Shown piece by piece: positions 42,401 to 57,400 of a DNA stretch of 64,000 bases. A program made the translations under genes and the position numbers. Every line of letters begins with the position of its first letter. The first letter of the stretch is position 1. This DNA comes from Cruorifilaria tuberocauda (lineage: Eukaryota; Nematoda; Chromadorea; Rhabditida; Onchocercidae), in assembly GCA_013365365.1 (NCBI GenBank), contig JABVXU010000020.1:329632-393631 (forward strand). The letters are read 5' to 3'. The notes beneath the pieces were generated by a model. The model was given only the letters and a program-made list of their open reading frames with translations. It made no database searches and had not been told where the DNA came from.

Positions 42401-45400
42401 TATGATGGAAAATGTTTTAATGTTAATCCTAAGATATTTCAGCGTAATAATTTACCACAACATTGCGAAGAAGTCGTTGTTGATGGCAACTCTCCCAAAC
42501 GATGAAATCTTCTTTGGTGGATAATTTCCACTTCCTTATCTACCCCAAATGGTTCCGGCAAATTTTGCGAATGTTTCTTTTTTAATACCTGAATTGTATC
42601 AAATTTTTAAATGAAAAATGAAATTAGAAAAAATAGAGTAAAATTTGAGAAAAAATTCAAAATATTTGGAAATGAAAGATAAAAAAGACGAAATCTCCAA
42701 TTTTTCCAGGAATTTCGAAAATGAGATAGAAGTTAGAAAAGCTTTATTTTCCTACTTTAATTGCATTTGGTGCATGAGGATAAAAACCACCAGACGGAGT
42801 GGCACGTGGACCGCCAAATGCTGGTTTTGGTCGATGACTACCGTCGGGTAATGGTTGGATAAGGTGTTTGATTTGACGCTTTGCAGGTTCATCCAATGGG
42901 CCAGGTCCTAAATTACTTTGAATTTTTGGATGGGAAATTGAAATCAATAATTAGACAATTGTTTTATCTCATTCGAACGGAATTTTCTTTAGTAATTTAA
43001 AAGCTACTTTAATAATGATGCATACCAAATCCTCGTTGTGTGCCAGGCAACGAACTTTCTGGAATGAAATTCTTATGTTCCTGTTTGTATTCCGGATTAT
43101 AGACAATTGGTTGCCATCGAAATTCAGCACTTTCAACTATTCGACCTGTCGCATTATCTGTAAAAAAGTGAATTAAAGCACACATTCAGAAATGAAAAAC
43201 ATTAAGCTTCTTACTGTAAATTAATGATAATGAATTGAATTCAAATGAATTTATATCGAATTCATGGAAAGTTATTTGAGCAGCACCAAAGCATTTCTCG
43301 AAATTCTTCGACCTCAGATAATATTACAAAAAAAAAGTTACCTGTTGAGTAGCTGCTACTACTTTCAAGACTTGGTTCAGCATTAAATGCTTTACGCATA
43401 TGTGGCCAAATATAAGACGGTTCCGGTGGTGGTTTCCACCGTTTTCCAGTTCGAAAAATCACTGGTTCGGGTTTTGGTTTTTCAATAAATACTTCTCGGC
43501 GCTAGAAAAGATTTGCAGCATTTACTTTATCTTTAGAACAGCAATTATCATTACTATAATATTTCCACGATCATAACAATCATTAATTATCCAGCGTTGA
43601 AATTTCCACAACTTTAGGATAAGAATGCGAGAAAATGATAACTGTATTACAATTAAATAAAGCGATAAAATTTTTTTTCAATAGTTTCTCTCCTTTTGAT
43701 GATTTTCATAAATTTGAAGCAACGCAACGCAACCAATCTGAAAATAATAAATAACAGCGCTAATTTATAAATTAAAGTACCTTCAATAAGTCAATATCGA
43801 ATCGTTCCTTTTCGAGAAGTTGCTCACTAGTGATAATTTCATTTTTAGCAGCTGGTTTTGTTTGATCAACGATATACAACCGTTTCCAAGTTATCGGATT
43901 TGATGTGCCAATAAATTTTCCTTGTTCACCTTCTTCAGTCAACGTAATAGGACGTGTTTCATAGACATGCATCAGTTGTGGTTCCAAGTTTTTCTAAATT
44001 AAATAATTAGAATAATTGTATTAAGTTCCTCTAGTTATTTATTAATGATCATTTCCAAGTATCTCAGACGATGTATTAAGTAAAAATTACTACATATGTT
44101 TAAATATTGTACCATAAATAAATTTTCAAATTAGCAAACAGTTAGGACAATTGATTATTTTCACTGACCCATTATTATCATTTTTTCTTTTATGAATGGG
44201 ATTTATACATAATTAATTCGTATTTTCCTCTACTTTCACTTTCCATCTTATTGATATAAAAAAAGTCCTACAAAAGTGATCTTACAATATAAAATGTGAA
44301 GAAGTGGAAAATTTCAAAACACTGATCAAGATATTACTTGCATGAATTCGAACCTGATCCCAAATAAACATGTAAAAATGGTATATAAATTAGAGACAAA
44401 CTTCGAAGTAAAGTTCGTTTTGTCGCTTTTGAGCATTTATATCGATCTGTCGTAATTCTTCATGAGATTGAGTCACTGATTCGTCTAATTCCAGACTATT
44501 TTTATTTCGCCTTGCTTCCATTTGTCGATAATACAGGCGTTCTTTAATTTCCAACGCACGAATCTTAAAATTTTTCATAAAAGACAGTTAGTTCGGCTTT
44601 TCAATCAAAAACTGAGAAAATGATATGATATATTCTAAAAGATAAAAGAATGTGAACAGGATGAAATTCTCGATTAGATATTAAGTTAATTACCTGTTTT
44701 TCTTCCCAAGCCATAGCTTCCTCCTCCTTTCGTCTCATAGCTTTTAATTCAAGTTCCTTCTGCCGATGATACTCATTAATTCGATCCGGATCAGTGATAC
44801 TTCTGGTTTTTAACGATGGTGGGACTGACCGGGCACGTTCATGTTCGTGTTCTATTGGTGGTGATGGCCAATGGACAACACTTTCCCCAATTTCGTTATT
44901 CTGCAAAACTATTGCATTGCGAAAAAAATAACATTAACAAATTACCTACCATACAAGTGATACGAACGAGTAAATGATTGAGTGTATAGATTGGATTACA
45001 AATGTTAATTCGATAAGTATACTTTATTCTATTGTTCTGAAATCTAAACAACTATAATTAGACGAAGTCAATATTCATTTACTTTTTCAGGTTCTGCTAC
45101 ATTTACTTCCGTCACCGATACCGATTTTGATCGATCACCATACCTAAATATTTTAGTTTAAAATCATGATAAGGCTTTCTACTAATTTGGATCACAACTA
45201 CTTAACTTATTAAAAAAATATAATTTATCAAATTATCAAGAAAAAAATTAAATCGAACCTTAATTCATGACTTGAATCGTTAACCGCATTCTGCTGTTGT
45301 TTTCTGGTTAAATGATGATTGTTAATGGGAATTTGATGTGTTCCCAATGATCCACTGGAAATGAAAAAAAATCGTTACATTATTGAACCTCGATAGTTTC

Positions 45401-48400
45401 AATGAATCTTTCTGTGTATTCATGAATTTCAAACAATGATTTGAAAAAGTAATCAGATCTTTTTAATATTGAAAACAAAGAGCTTTCAAATTAATATCTA
45501 AAATTAACAAGCATATTAGAAAATCTGGTAGGATAACAATAAATAGTAATTAATAAAATTAGCAAGCACATTTGCAAAAGAAAAATTTTTCGTCTGTTCA
45601 AGAATACTTCTATGGTACCAATTACAATAACAAAAAATTCAGCAGTTTTTACGCTCGTAGTTTTGACACATTAAAGATAAAACCTTTGATGTCTGGTGTG
45701 AACTTCTTCAAGAGTAAAGAAAGGCCCATTAAAAGAGGCTTGTGGAAGATGACGAGATGTTTGAGGCCGTAGTAGCTTCTGTTGTCGTAAATTCTCTTGC
45801 ATAATTTGATAAAGCTTATTCTCCCTGCCTGTTGAATTCGAACTCGGCTGATTCACCTCATAGAAATTATTATGATAATTCTGTTTTTCTTCCTGAAATA
45901 AAGATCTTTCATTCACCAATCATTTTATTGGCGCAGATTCCTATTTATTAATTATTTCAATGATATGAGTTAATATACTAAAATTTTCGATAAATATGAA
46001 TGACTTGTGTTGAATTTTCTAAATTTTAGATTTAAAGATTTAAATGCGTCATTTTGTATTCAGTAGTTTTCATTTGTAAAATCCCATTAAAATTTTGACA
46101 ACAATATTTTTTTAGTTTTGGTTGTTAGATTTCTCCATAAACTTGATAGAGGAAAATACTGTATAATTCTAATTCGTTATTAATGTATACATTTTTTGAC
46201 AGCTTCTCAAACTCTATGAAAATGCTAACTCTTTAATGTACTCAGACCTTATGATTTCCATCGTAGCATTCGGGGCTATCATTGATATTAGAGGAAGATG
46301 GTGATAGCAGTGAGACTGATCTCTGTTTTAAAATAGATTTTGGTTGTTTGCTGAAATCACTCGAATAACTACGTGGAGATTCTAACGCATCGGGTTGCTT
46401 TTGAGGTGGAGCATTTAGATCAGGATATTTGAAATTGCTGTTTAACTCATGAACCTGAAAAAATTAGAATGTATCTTTTCAGTTTTCCAAATAACTACAG
46501 TAACAATTAGCATTTCAATGAATTAAGGCAAAAATAAAATTGAATGGAATTTAAAATTAAAAGAATTTAGATTCTTGCGATGATTTGTCACCTGATATGA
46601 TGAAGAAAATGCATGCTTTCACCAAAAATTTCTACAATTCAATTACCTCTACGCTATTCGCTCTAGAAATTGGAACTGATTTGCGTTATTCAGGTTTCTA
46701 GAATGATCTGTAACCTCCATTCTAATCAGATATATGCTCTATTCCTCAGTCTAGTTTTCGAGATGATCTATTAGAAGTTATTTATTCAAAATTATTACTT
46801 GCAATAATAGTAATTAATTGCAATATGATTTAATATTTGAAAAGCATTTAAATTTAATTTATACTATTTCGCTTTTGTTACTGCGATACGCTTCATTTTG
46901 ATTCGTACAAACGATTCGACGACTTGATTTTGGATCAATAATTTGGACCGCAATTATTGATGCTGGAGGTTTTTTCGTTTTTTCAATACAGCGGGAGATT
47001 TGATTCGAGTTCTTATTTATATCGATACTTTCTGATGGATACTCTGTCTATAAAAGCATGAAATATTTCAAAATAAAGAAGGCAGTACTGTAATTCTTCA
47101 ATATTTATCCATTTTCATCATCTTAAATACTTCAAATCGATGGTGACCTGTACTGTAGAAGATTTGCAAGTATCGGTAGAGGGAGGCATCTCCAACCACT
47201 CATGACAATACCGCCCAGTAGCGCCTGCATTTTCCTTTGCTAACTCATGATCCACTGCGACAGGGTTGTTGCTACCTTCAATTTTCAAATCCTGAAATTA
47301 TTATCAGGCTTAAAAATTTATGAGTGTCAAATTAAAAATAATGAGAATTAATTTACATTAGAAAAATCAGTTAGTGGCACGAGAAATTTACCAACATAAC
47401 ATTTCTATTGGTACTGAAATGATATTCCATTAGATAAATTTAATAATGAAATTAAAAATTTGATAACTATATCTAAGATAATAATTTAAGCATCAATTAA
47501 CTATATATTTAACGGATATAAGTAATAATTTAATTAGCAAATTTATGAAGTTTCATCAATATTCAGCGTTTCGATTTCAGATGTTATAGAATTTCTTGCA
47601 GCATTTTTAAAAAATAATTTATATTTCTTATGAACTCATATTTTATATTGATAAAATTGGAAAGAAATGCTTATTGAAACTTTAGCGAAGAATTAATCTC
47701 AGTTTAATTTAAAATTGACCTACAACTGTTTAATTCTATCCTACTTAAATCTCTTCGGATATTTACTAAAGGAAAAAATCATAAAATCATATTCGGTATG
47801 ATCATAATAAATAAAACTCTTGTCCTCCAGAAAACTCTCAAAATGCAAACACTCAAAATGACTTACTTCTTGATATAAGTAAATAAGCAAACTCAAATTG
47901 AGCTAACTACTTTTGAAAACAGAGAAATTCGATGTTCAACGCATACTTTAGACAGAACAATCATTGAAATAAAAAATTTAACAGTGCGATCTTCGAAATC
48001 ATTAAAACAATTTTTCCTTTTTTTGTGAAATGAATATAATGAAAATTAAAAATTCTTGAAACAAATTCTATTTGTGTTTCATACGCCTATTTTGTTGTAT
48101 AATAATGAAGCGATATATGATTAACCTAACCAAACTAAAAATCAAAAAAGATATTGAGAATCGATAGAACAGACGCTATGATTAAAAGGTTATAGACTCG
48201 TTATAGAACCTGTTCCGGAGACTTTCGAATATTATGGAAATTGGAGGCTTTCTGATTATCGTATTCCATGGAACTGCTACAGCTACTATCGTTTTCTTCG
48301 GTAGTAGCTTCTTTGATATCAGGTAATGGAATGGTTGAGGTAAGAAATGGGGAACAATAAGGTGCTGGGGTAAATGTTCGTAAGAATCGATAGTGACGAC

Positions 48401-51400
48401 CATTATCAAAATATGATGACGATGTCGCTGATGATGAAAGTTCGACTAAATTTTGTTGTTGCGACTTCATAGGAAAGCGATTCAGAGAGTTAAAAGATTG
48501 TTGAAAAGATTATTTCCAATACAATCTAGAAAGTCCGAATTAGAAAAATCTTATGAATGCAATGAATGCTTGCGCGTTACGAATCGGGTCCTTAGGAGTT
48601 TGGTGTAGCCATGAAGAAATTATCATAAAACTGATTCAGGCATTGTTTAAAACGAAGAATTCACTTGCCAGTATGAAATACAGTACAGTATGTACAAAAA
48701 AGCTAATCCTAATTCTTTCAAAATCATTCATGAAATAAATTTTGGATAAAAATAAATAGTAAATTAATTTACAAATATTAGTAATGATGAAAGTGAATAG
48801 GAATAACATTAACCTTTATTACAAGAAATTTCTTCCTATAAATTCGTAATGTCAATTGTTTAAGAATAAGAACAACTACTTGTTTGTAATAAGAAAATTG
48901 TTATACTGTTAAATCTCCATATTGCTACACACAGTGCGATAACGGAAAGAATGGATGATGATTTGAGTGAACAGGTAAACAGGTATCTTGCTTCATTCAA
49001 TCATCACAATTTTTTCTTCATTATATCAGTCAATTAATAGCAGCAAAAATTCCAATTATCAATCATCTCGATGATTATCTCGGTTATCCCAAATAAGAGA
49101 AGAAGCAGATATTCAACAATATCATTCCTATCAACAGAACTGACAGCAACATACATGCTATCACTATCACACGATATGTATATACAAAATAAGCTAATTA
49201 ACTAAGTTAATAGTTGAAAAAAAATACAGTTCCATATGTTCACTATCCACTTACCGACAAAATATATGCAAACTTAAATATAGAAGATAACATACAGGAA
49301 TAGGTGGATGACAGTAAACAGTAAGCTTGCTATCACAATATTTAGAGCCTTCCATCATCCGAGGTGCTTTAGCAAACAAAATTTTTTCCAATAAAATAGG
49401 CAACGATGTATCAACGAAAGCGAGTCAACAAAAAAGAATTGGGCGAAATTTTTCTTCCTTTTTTTGAGAGAGAGAGAGAGGAAGAGAAAGATTCAATGAA
49501 GGAAATAACTAATAAATGAATGGCTCAAAATGACAGCTACAATTTAATAAAATAATTTCAAACAAAGATGCAAAATTTAATTTAAAATTTTAGCTTATGT
49601 CTTGTCTATTAATCATTAAGCAATTTCTATATATTTGATAGTAAGGATTTATTATAAATAATTTATAGATAAGTAAAGGAAAACTGTATTCTTTCTCGTA
49701 GTAACAAATCATAAATTTTTCTTTTTTATTTCTGATATGAACAAATGAGATGAAAAAAAAATGAGAAATTTAACTCACATTATCAAATAATTACAATCAT
49801 TGATCAATATGATTATTTTATTCCTAAAATTCAATTAAAATAATCATCTTACCAAATTAACTTAAACTTATAAATAAAACAATTATATGTTTAATATAAA
49901 AGTTTAAATTGCGAACTATCGATAAATAAGCTATCTCACATATAACATATATTATAACAGTCCAGTTATTTGATCGATCAATTACCAAATCTACAGCTCG
50001 ATCATTGAATTAACTTTTTTTAAAATATTATCTCTTAAATATTTTGATAAAACGCATAGTTGCAAATATTTACACAGAATGCCAACTTCTACACTCCTCG
50101 TCTTCATATTTTCCAATTCGTTACTGCTTGAAAAAAACTTGAAGTATTTGTGTCAACAAATTTCAAGTAAAGTTCATACTTGCAAGCTGCTGTAAATTAA
50201 ATTCCGAACTATTCTATCATTTAAAAAATTTTTTATGTTTGCAAAGCATTCTTCGGAATTCCTTGGATCGAAAAATTCCACACATCAATTAACTACTACT
50301 AAATTACAATAAAATATATTCGGTAAGCTTAAAGTTACGAAAAGAAATGTCAGATCACATAACTGATAAAACGATTCTACTCTATTGGTCAAGTGACTAA
50401 ATGAAACAGATTTTTTATAGTTAATTATCCAAGAAATACTTTTTCATAAGATCCATGGTGAATTCCTAATAATTAAAAGAGAAAGCTTAAACTAACATAA
50501 TAATTAAAAATTTGATAAAATCAAAAATTTATATTTTTAAGGAAAAAAGATTAGATGAAACATACGTGTAACTGTTCGTTACTTATTCCATACTGAAGCG
50601 TTAAATTAACCGTTCTTCACTACCAAAACATCCATATCCTCGTAAAATTGGAACTTCCAAATTCAATTCTAATTCCATTAGTTTCGTTTCACAATTTCAC
50701 ATTTCCCATAGCATTTCCATTTCGCTACGGTTTTCTGTGCCTTTTTTGGCTCTTACCAAGCCTTACAGTCTCAGCTCCAACTTCATAAATAGACAGAAAA
50801 GGAGCAAAAGAAGCTTATTACATAGTAAGAGTAACTTAGAACTAATTTAGACCAGAATTCAAAGATGAAAATCTTAAAATTCAACAAATGAAAAATCTAA
50901 GAATTAGGATTTACAAATCAAAACAATAAATATTCGCTATGTCAGCATATTTTTTAAAATCGGTCAATGTTTAATCAAATTGTCCATAATCACAACTATG
51001 ATTATCTTTTTTCTGCGAAATATAGATTATCTTATAATCATTGATTTAATAAGAATTCACTTAACAAAGGCAATCTATTAAATTATAAGAAACAATCATA
51101 AGTGTTGGACAAAAGAAAAGCACAGAACAAAACAGAAATGATGATTAATTTAGAATATTTAATGATAAATACTGAAAATTTTCTATTAAAAGAACCTTAC
51201 CTTTTGAAGAGCTTCGATAGTCTGAAATTAAAAAGATTTGCTAAAAATTTTAATTTAGAAATTGAAAATTATTAAAAAACTGGTATAAAAGCAGTTTGTC
51301 AAATATGGAGATGACAGACACATACAATGTTTAATCGTGCACAATGTTTTCGTGCTGTTATAATTTGACATCTTCAGTTATCAAGGTCATGACCTCTCCT

Positions 51401-54400
51401 ACACTTTCATTTCTAATGCATACTTATGATACATTATGATAGATTACTATTCCGCAACATGTTTTGACAAGGTCAAATATGAAATGACTCATTTGAACTT
51501 TCTCTTCTTTTTAAAAATTTAAAGTCATTGAATGATTTCATTTCTATTTCAGATTCTCTACAGCAAAATTTATGCTTCATCTCATTTGCAAATGTGATTA
51601 CATCATATTTAATTTAATGTACTTAATCAAATTTTATACAAATTACGACTTTAAAAGAAAAGCTTTGCAATTAACCTTTTTAATCTCGTCGAGTTCTTTT
51701 AGTGATTGATCATTCGATTTTGCAGTCTGAAATTAGGCAACATTTTCCATTTCTATACTACAATTTCCGCATTTTTTATTATTAACTTTACTTCTATTAT
51801 ATTAAGCTCCTTCATAAAGCTATTTTAAACTGATAAAAATTATATGATACCTTTGGACCGGGCCATTGAGGCTTATCCCATGGTTTATTAGCATCATTTT
51901 CCCGTGCTTTTAAATAATCTTTTAGTCGAGATGCTTCCATATCACGGTGTCGATCCAAGCTTTCTGTTAAATATGCACTAGTTGTGATAGGGCGTGTTTC
52001 AACAGCCTAAATCTCAGAATTTTGATTCGACTTGCAATACTTGAAATTTAGCTATATTTTAATCAGTAAATTTAAACGTTCTCTTTTCTCTTCAAGAAAT
52101 ATTTACCAAAAGCATCTTGAAACAACACATTTTGACTTTTAAACTTTAACTCAATCCCACAAAGTGCTATCTGAAAAAGTTTCATATTCACAACTTAAAT
52201 ACCCGTAATTTCCTCTGCTGCATTGGTTCCAATTTCAGGAATGATCGTTTACTATGTTCACTTGGGAAATCTAAATTTCGTCGTTGGATTCGTGGAATTT
52301 CTCGATTCTGCGCTGGCATTGATGCATTTGAGGTAACTTTTGGATCGATGATTTGTAATTTGAAATGATCCTGTGTTTCTTTCACCTAAAAACAGACTTA
52401 TGATTGTAATTGCAAATCTAAATTCAAATCAATTGAAGTTTTTTTAAATCAAAATTACTTTGGAACTTCAAACTATTTAACAGAAAATAAATTAATTAAA
52501 TGGAATCTGAAATGCACAATTAACGAACATTTCTCTATTTTTAAGCACAGAAAGTTTGATTCTTTGTTAACGGCTATCTGGAAAATAAAACAAATTTCAT
52601 TAAGAAAAGTATACCTTATAGTCACCAACGGCTTCTGGCAAATTCAAATCTGAACCGAAATCAATTTTCCGTATCTGTAATACCATTTTTCACGTCAAAA
52701 TGTGACCTTAATTTTTTTTTTAAATTGAAAATGAAATATTCGCATTTTAAAGAGAAAATTAGGACAAATATTTGAATAAAAAAGAGAAATCACTTGTTTT
52801 TCACTAGCACTTTTGTAATTAGGTGTAATTGACTGTATCACAGCTTTTTCCGCTTCGCCATGAATTATCGTCGGACGATCTTCCTTAAAGAGAGTTGATA
52901 TTGATTTGAAAATATTTGAATTTTAAGTTATCTTGGAATTTACAAAATATTATGAGACAGAAATTCTGTAATCAATGTTTAAAAGAGATAGAAATAAACT
53001 AATTAAATTCGATTTCAGCTATTCGATAGCAAAAATTTGTTTTCATCTCTATGGTTAAACCATAACGTATTTATTATTTTCAATTCGAAGAAGCAGTGGT
53101 ATACGATCACTAAAGATAGCCATCAGTTAATATCTAACATTGATTTCTCGATCTCAAATAACTGCTTAAATTTTGTGAACAATTAATCTTTTCACTGGAA
53201 AAATTTTTAAAGTAGTAAAAAGGGATATGTAGAAATACCGAATGTTTTTAAGTAAATAAATTTAATTAGGAATGAATTAAATGTTGAATTTGAACAAAGG
53301 TAAATAAATGAATATCAAATTGAGATGAAGATAAATGTAAAATATTTAATACCGAACAATAATCTATCTCTAAATGAATAGATAATTTTTATTTCTAACA
53401 TATCATTTAATGAATAATTTTAATTGAAATGGATAACTAGTCGACAGGAAATGAATAATTTTATCGAATATACTTCAACTGTTGATTTTAAGAAATTTAA
53501 TCATAATAAAAGGTCAGTATATCATCAACTATCTATAAGGAATTAAAAATGCAAAAAAGACTTAAAATCAGACGGAACATACAAAAATACGCAGACGTTC
53601 CATGAACATTGGTGAAAATCGCCGAACTTGAGGTTGTTCCACCATTTCGTATATGATTTATTATTTAATACTGAATACCGGGATTTTTACTATTTGCTTA
53701 AATTCTTTATTACGTAAAAGATGAAATCCGTCCCAACAAAAAAAAGGAAAAATCAGAAGATAGTCGATCGCTGTACAAATACTACAGTCCAATTTATGTT
53801 TTAGTTAGACAAATTTTGCTTGAGCGAAAAAAACATTTCATTAATTTTAAATACTGTTTAATTACAAGAATTATTCAGAGAGTTATTAAAATAATATCCT
53901 AATTAGATCAACTTTGAATAATTCCAAATGTGAATGAAACTATAAATGATAGGATTTAAGTTATCTGACTGCTTTCACAAAAGGAAAAGTAATCAGAATT
54001 GAATGAGTTGGCGACGTTTGTCTTCCGAACTATGCACCATAGCGCTGCTACACATTTTCAAAAACGAATCCTACAAATATCACTCGCAGTGATCAGAGAT
54101 TATCGTCGATCGAAGATCACTTAGACGCCAGCCGTTATGATCGCTAAAATAGCCATCTTCGATCACGTCGTTTAAAAAACCGACTTCTATAAAAAAGTAC
54201 GAAATTGGTTGGATTGATTGATAGTTGGCTGTCCTATAATGTCCCAGCTTTTACATATTTCCGGGCAATAGTATGATGAATTGAGCTTAGATATAAATAG
54301 GAAATGAATTCAAACATCTTTAATAGCAATCATTGCCTCGAATCGAATCTCTTTAAAAAATTTCTTTCCTTTTCCTCTTCTTCCATTAATTAATTTGGTT

Positions 54401-57400
54401 CAAATGAAATATCAATAATACACAAATCGAGAATTGCTATCACTAATTGAAAAAATATGAATTAATTGATTTGAAGTTTCAAAATTTTAACTTCAATTTA
54501 GAGACAAAGACAACGAAATGTAGTAGTTATCATCAACCAATAAAATTTCACGCTTAACGGAAAGGGAAATTGAAATAGAAAATCTTATCACTGATAGCAA
54601 TAAGACTTAATTAATTTGTTGGAAAAATTCAAATTTATGATTTCTCATGTATACATGGGAAATAATTTTATGAAAAATGATGCGTTCAGAAAGAATTAAT
54701 GCGAGATAATTTATTTTTATAACTTATCAAAATTAAATTTGAAAATTTTTAAATGAAATAAGTGCGTATTTTCATGACAAAAAATTTCAAGGAGCTCATT
54801 TTATAAATGCTTCATTAGCTTAATTTAATTAATTCTTTCATGAGAAATTTATTCGCGTAGAAAATTTTTTTTAATGTAACAAGTATTGTATAGATCACAA
54901 ATGAGGAAATATGAGCAATTTCAATTTTATTAAATTGATAAAAAGATTAGGAAATAGAATTAAAACGATAAAACCTGAAAACAAAAAAAAATAATAATTT
55001 AATAAAAAGATTCGAAGCATCTACTCATCTCGAAATGGTATCAAGTTAATGGACAAATCGAAATCTAATCATATTTTCAATGATTCTTCAGAGCCGAATA
55101 TTTGATATGAAATTTCATCTCTACTATTAAAATTCATTCCTAGTTAGTTACATTAGCTATAAGCAATTATAATAAAACAAATTTCAGAAACAAATAAACA
55201 TATGAATTCTTGTTCATATCTGTAAACAAATAAAGCGATGAGTAATCAAAAGTGTCAGCATTAACTACAGCTAGCAATCAAATCAAAAATACTAACAAAT
55301 TGTCATATCAAAACATACTGTCATATCTTTTTAATTTTCCTATTTCCTTAACTAATCCGTTCCAAATTAAATAATTAATTACAACCCTTCAGAGATTTCA
55401 TTAAATTCCCGAAATTTTTACACGTTGAAACCAAAACCAATTTTCTAATAGTATCGCAGAACAAAAAAAGAAATTCATAATATACGTGAACGGAGCATCA
55501 AATAATCTTCCTATTGAGAATTTTTTTATACTATCATTATCAGATCTAATAATTAAACAACTGTCCATACAATGATGAAGGAATAAAACCAGATAGCATA
55601 TCATTTATCGATATTATAAAACCAGCATGGTATTAGTTAAGATAAATTTAAGCGAATTCTTTAACTAAATTAGTAGAAAAATACAATCGAAATATAAATT
55701 ATCATAGGTTTTGTAAAGTGGCAAAGGATAGGAATGAAAATGTTAAAATTATAAACGATATTTGCTTTTCATCCGAATTCCTTTTTTCCGTTCTCGTTAT
55801 ACCTCACAGCGTTATTTTATCCTAGGATAGTAAATTTGATGATTGAAAATTACAAAGTGACCGAATTTCATTTAATTTCTCTTCCGTTTTAAAGAATTAT
55901 TGACTAAATAATCTCATTTTTTTTTAGTTTTTCGTTATTTAAATTTTTAACAATCACTTTTGTAAGATCCAGAAATGAGATAATGTGCAATTTAAACTGT
56001 AATTTGGAATATTATCTCGCCATGTTCACTTCTTTCTGAAGACTAAAGGAAAATGAGTTACAATTATACCAATGAATCCGAATTTAATTTTCATCAAATT
56101 TCGTATGAATAGAAATTCAAATAACATTCGTTTAGTTTTTTATTTTTATTAGTTACTAATCCTGGCTAATTCTTGGCACAAAGAAAATTCAGAATAAAAG
56201 TATTCGCCTTTTTGTTTTAAACTTGACTGAAAAACAATAAATGATAAGCAAATTACTTTTGAAGTAAATTTAGCTAAATTTTATGGCAATTTTGAATAAA
56301 TAAAATTTCAACTCCAATTGGCAAAATTTCAATATCTAGAAGAAAGATGTAAATGAAATGAAAGTTGAGAAAGTACAAATGTATGTTGCATCAGAAACTG
56401 AAAAGATGGAAAAAGTGAAAATAATTTTGACGATTCATCTTCCCATTTTGCGATAACTTTTGAGATAACCTATTGACGCTAATTAAAACTCTTCTTCCAG
56501 TTTATCTTTGTTGAATAATTAATTTATTTTAAGTGAATTTCAATTCAAAATGTTTAATATATTAGATACACTAGCAAAAATAAAAAGTGAAAAATGAATG
56601 TTACTTAAAAATGACAATTAACTGTAAAAAGTCAGAAAGACGAGCAATCACTTAAATGAACTGATAGGCTTATCACAGTAGAAAAAAGAAAGCTAATTTA
56701 GCTAAACGCTTATAGCTCTGAATATATAATGTGAATTAGTTTCAATGAATAAGGATAAATTTTCGTTGCTTTTTTTTAGAAAAATAATATAAATAGAATT
56801 GAAGTGTTATGAACGGGAAGGAATTCGACGAAGTTCGGCGGCAATGTCGTATGATCGCCTGCGGTTACTCGATTGCAGTGATTGAAGTGATGGCATCTGA
56901 ATAAGACGATCAAAGTGGGATGGTAATGGTAATAATTTGCTGAAGGCGAAAGCAGCACATATAATGGTGCAAAAACTGGAAGACCTCGTCATCGTAACTT
57001 TAATGAAGAAATACCACTCATATTCTGCACTTAATATTTCTTCTTTGATCGGGAAACCCTGTTTATACTTATACTTCAAGGATAAGTTACAATGAAGAAA
57101 GAGAATAGTGGGATGGAATGCGGGAGGGATAAACATGCAGAATGCATTCAAAATGCAGAATTCTAGGAACCGCTCGAGAGTTCGGAGTATTTATTGTTAT
57201 ATGAATGAAAGTGATAACTGATAGAATGTTGAAATTTAGTGAAAAATTAAATAAATCAGTAGCACGCATAGTATTAAGAACAAATGAAGAAGATTGTAAC
57301 TAAAGTACGGTTAAACAGAACAGATAGAACAGAAACGTTTATATGACCTCTCTGTTTTTCTGTTCTACTTAATACTGTTTTAACAAAATGATGGGGGAAA

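Larger units (their letters stand above)
47292..51200 (-). other. scaffold gene intron containing the MKSQQQ start exon
   Basis: Apart from the alternative start exon at 48210-48470 I find no other exon. A GA-rich tract lies at 49466-49480. Sequence from about 48471 to 51200 would hold the promoter of the short isoform. Confidence 0.5.
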
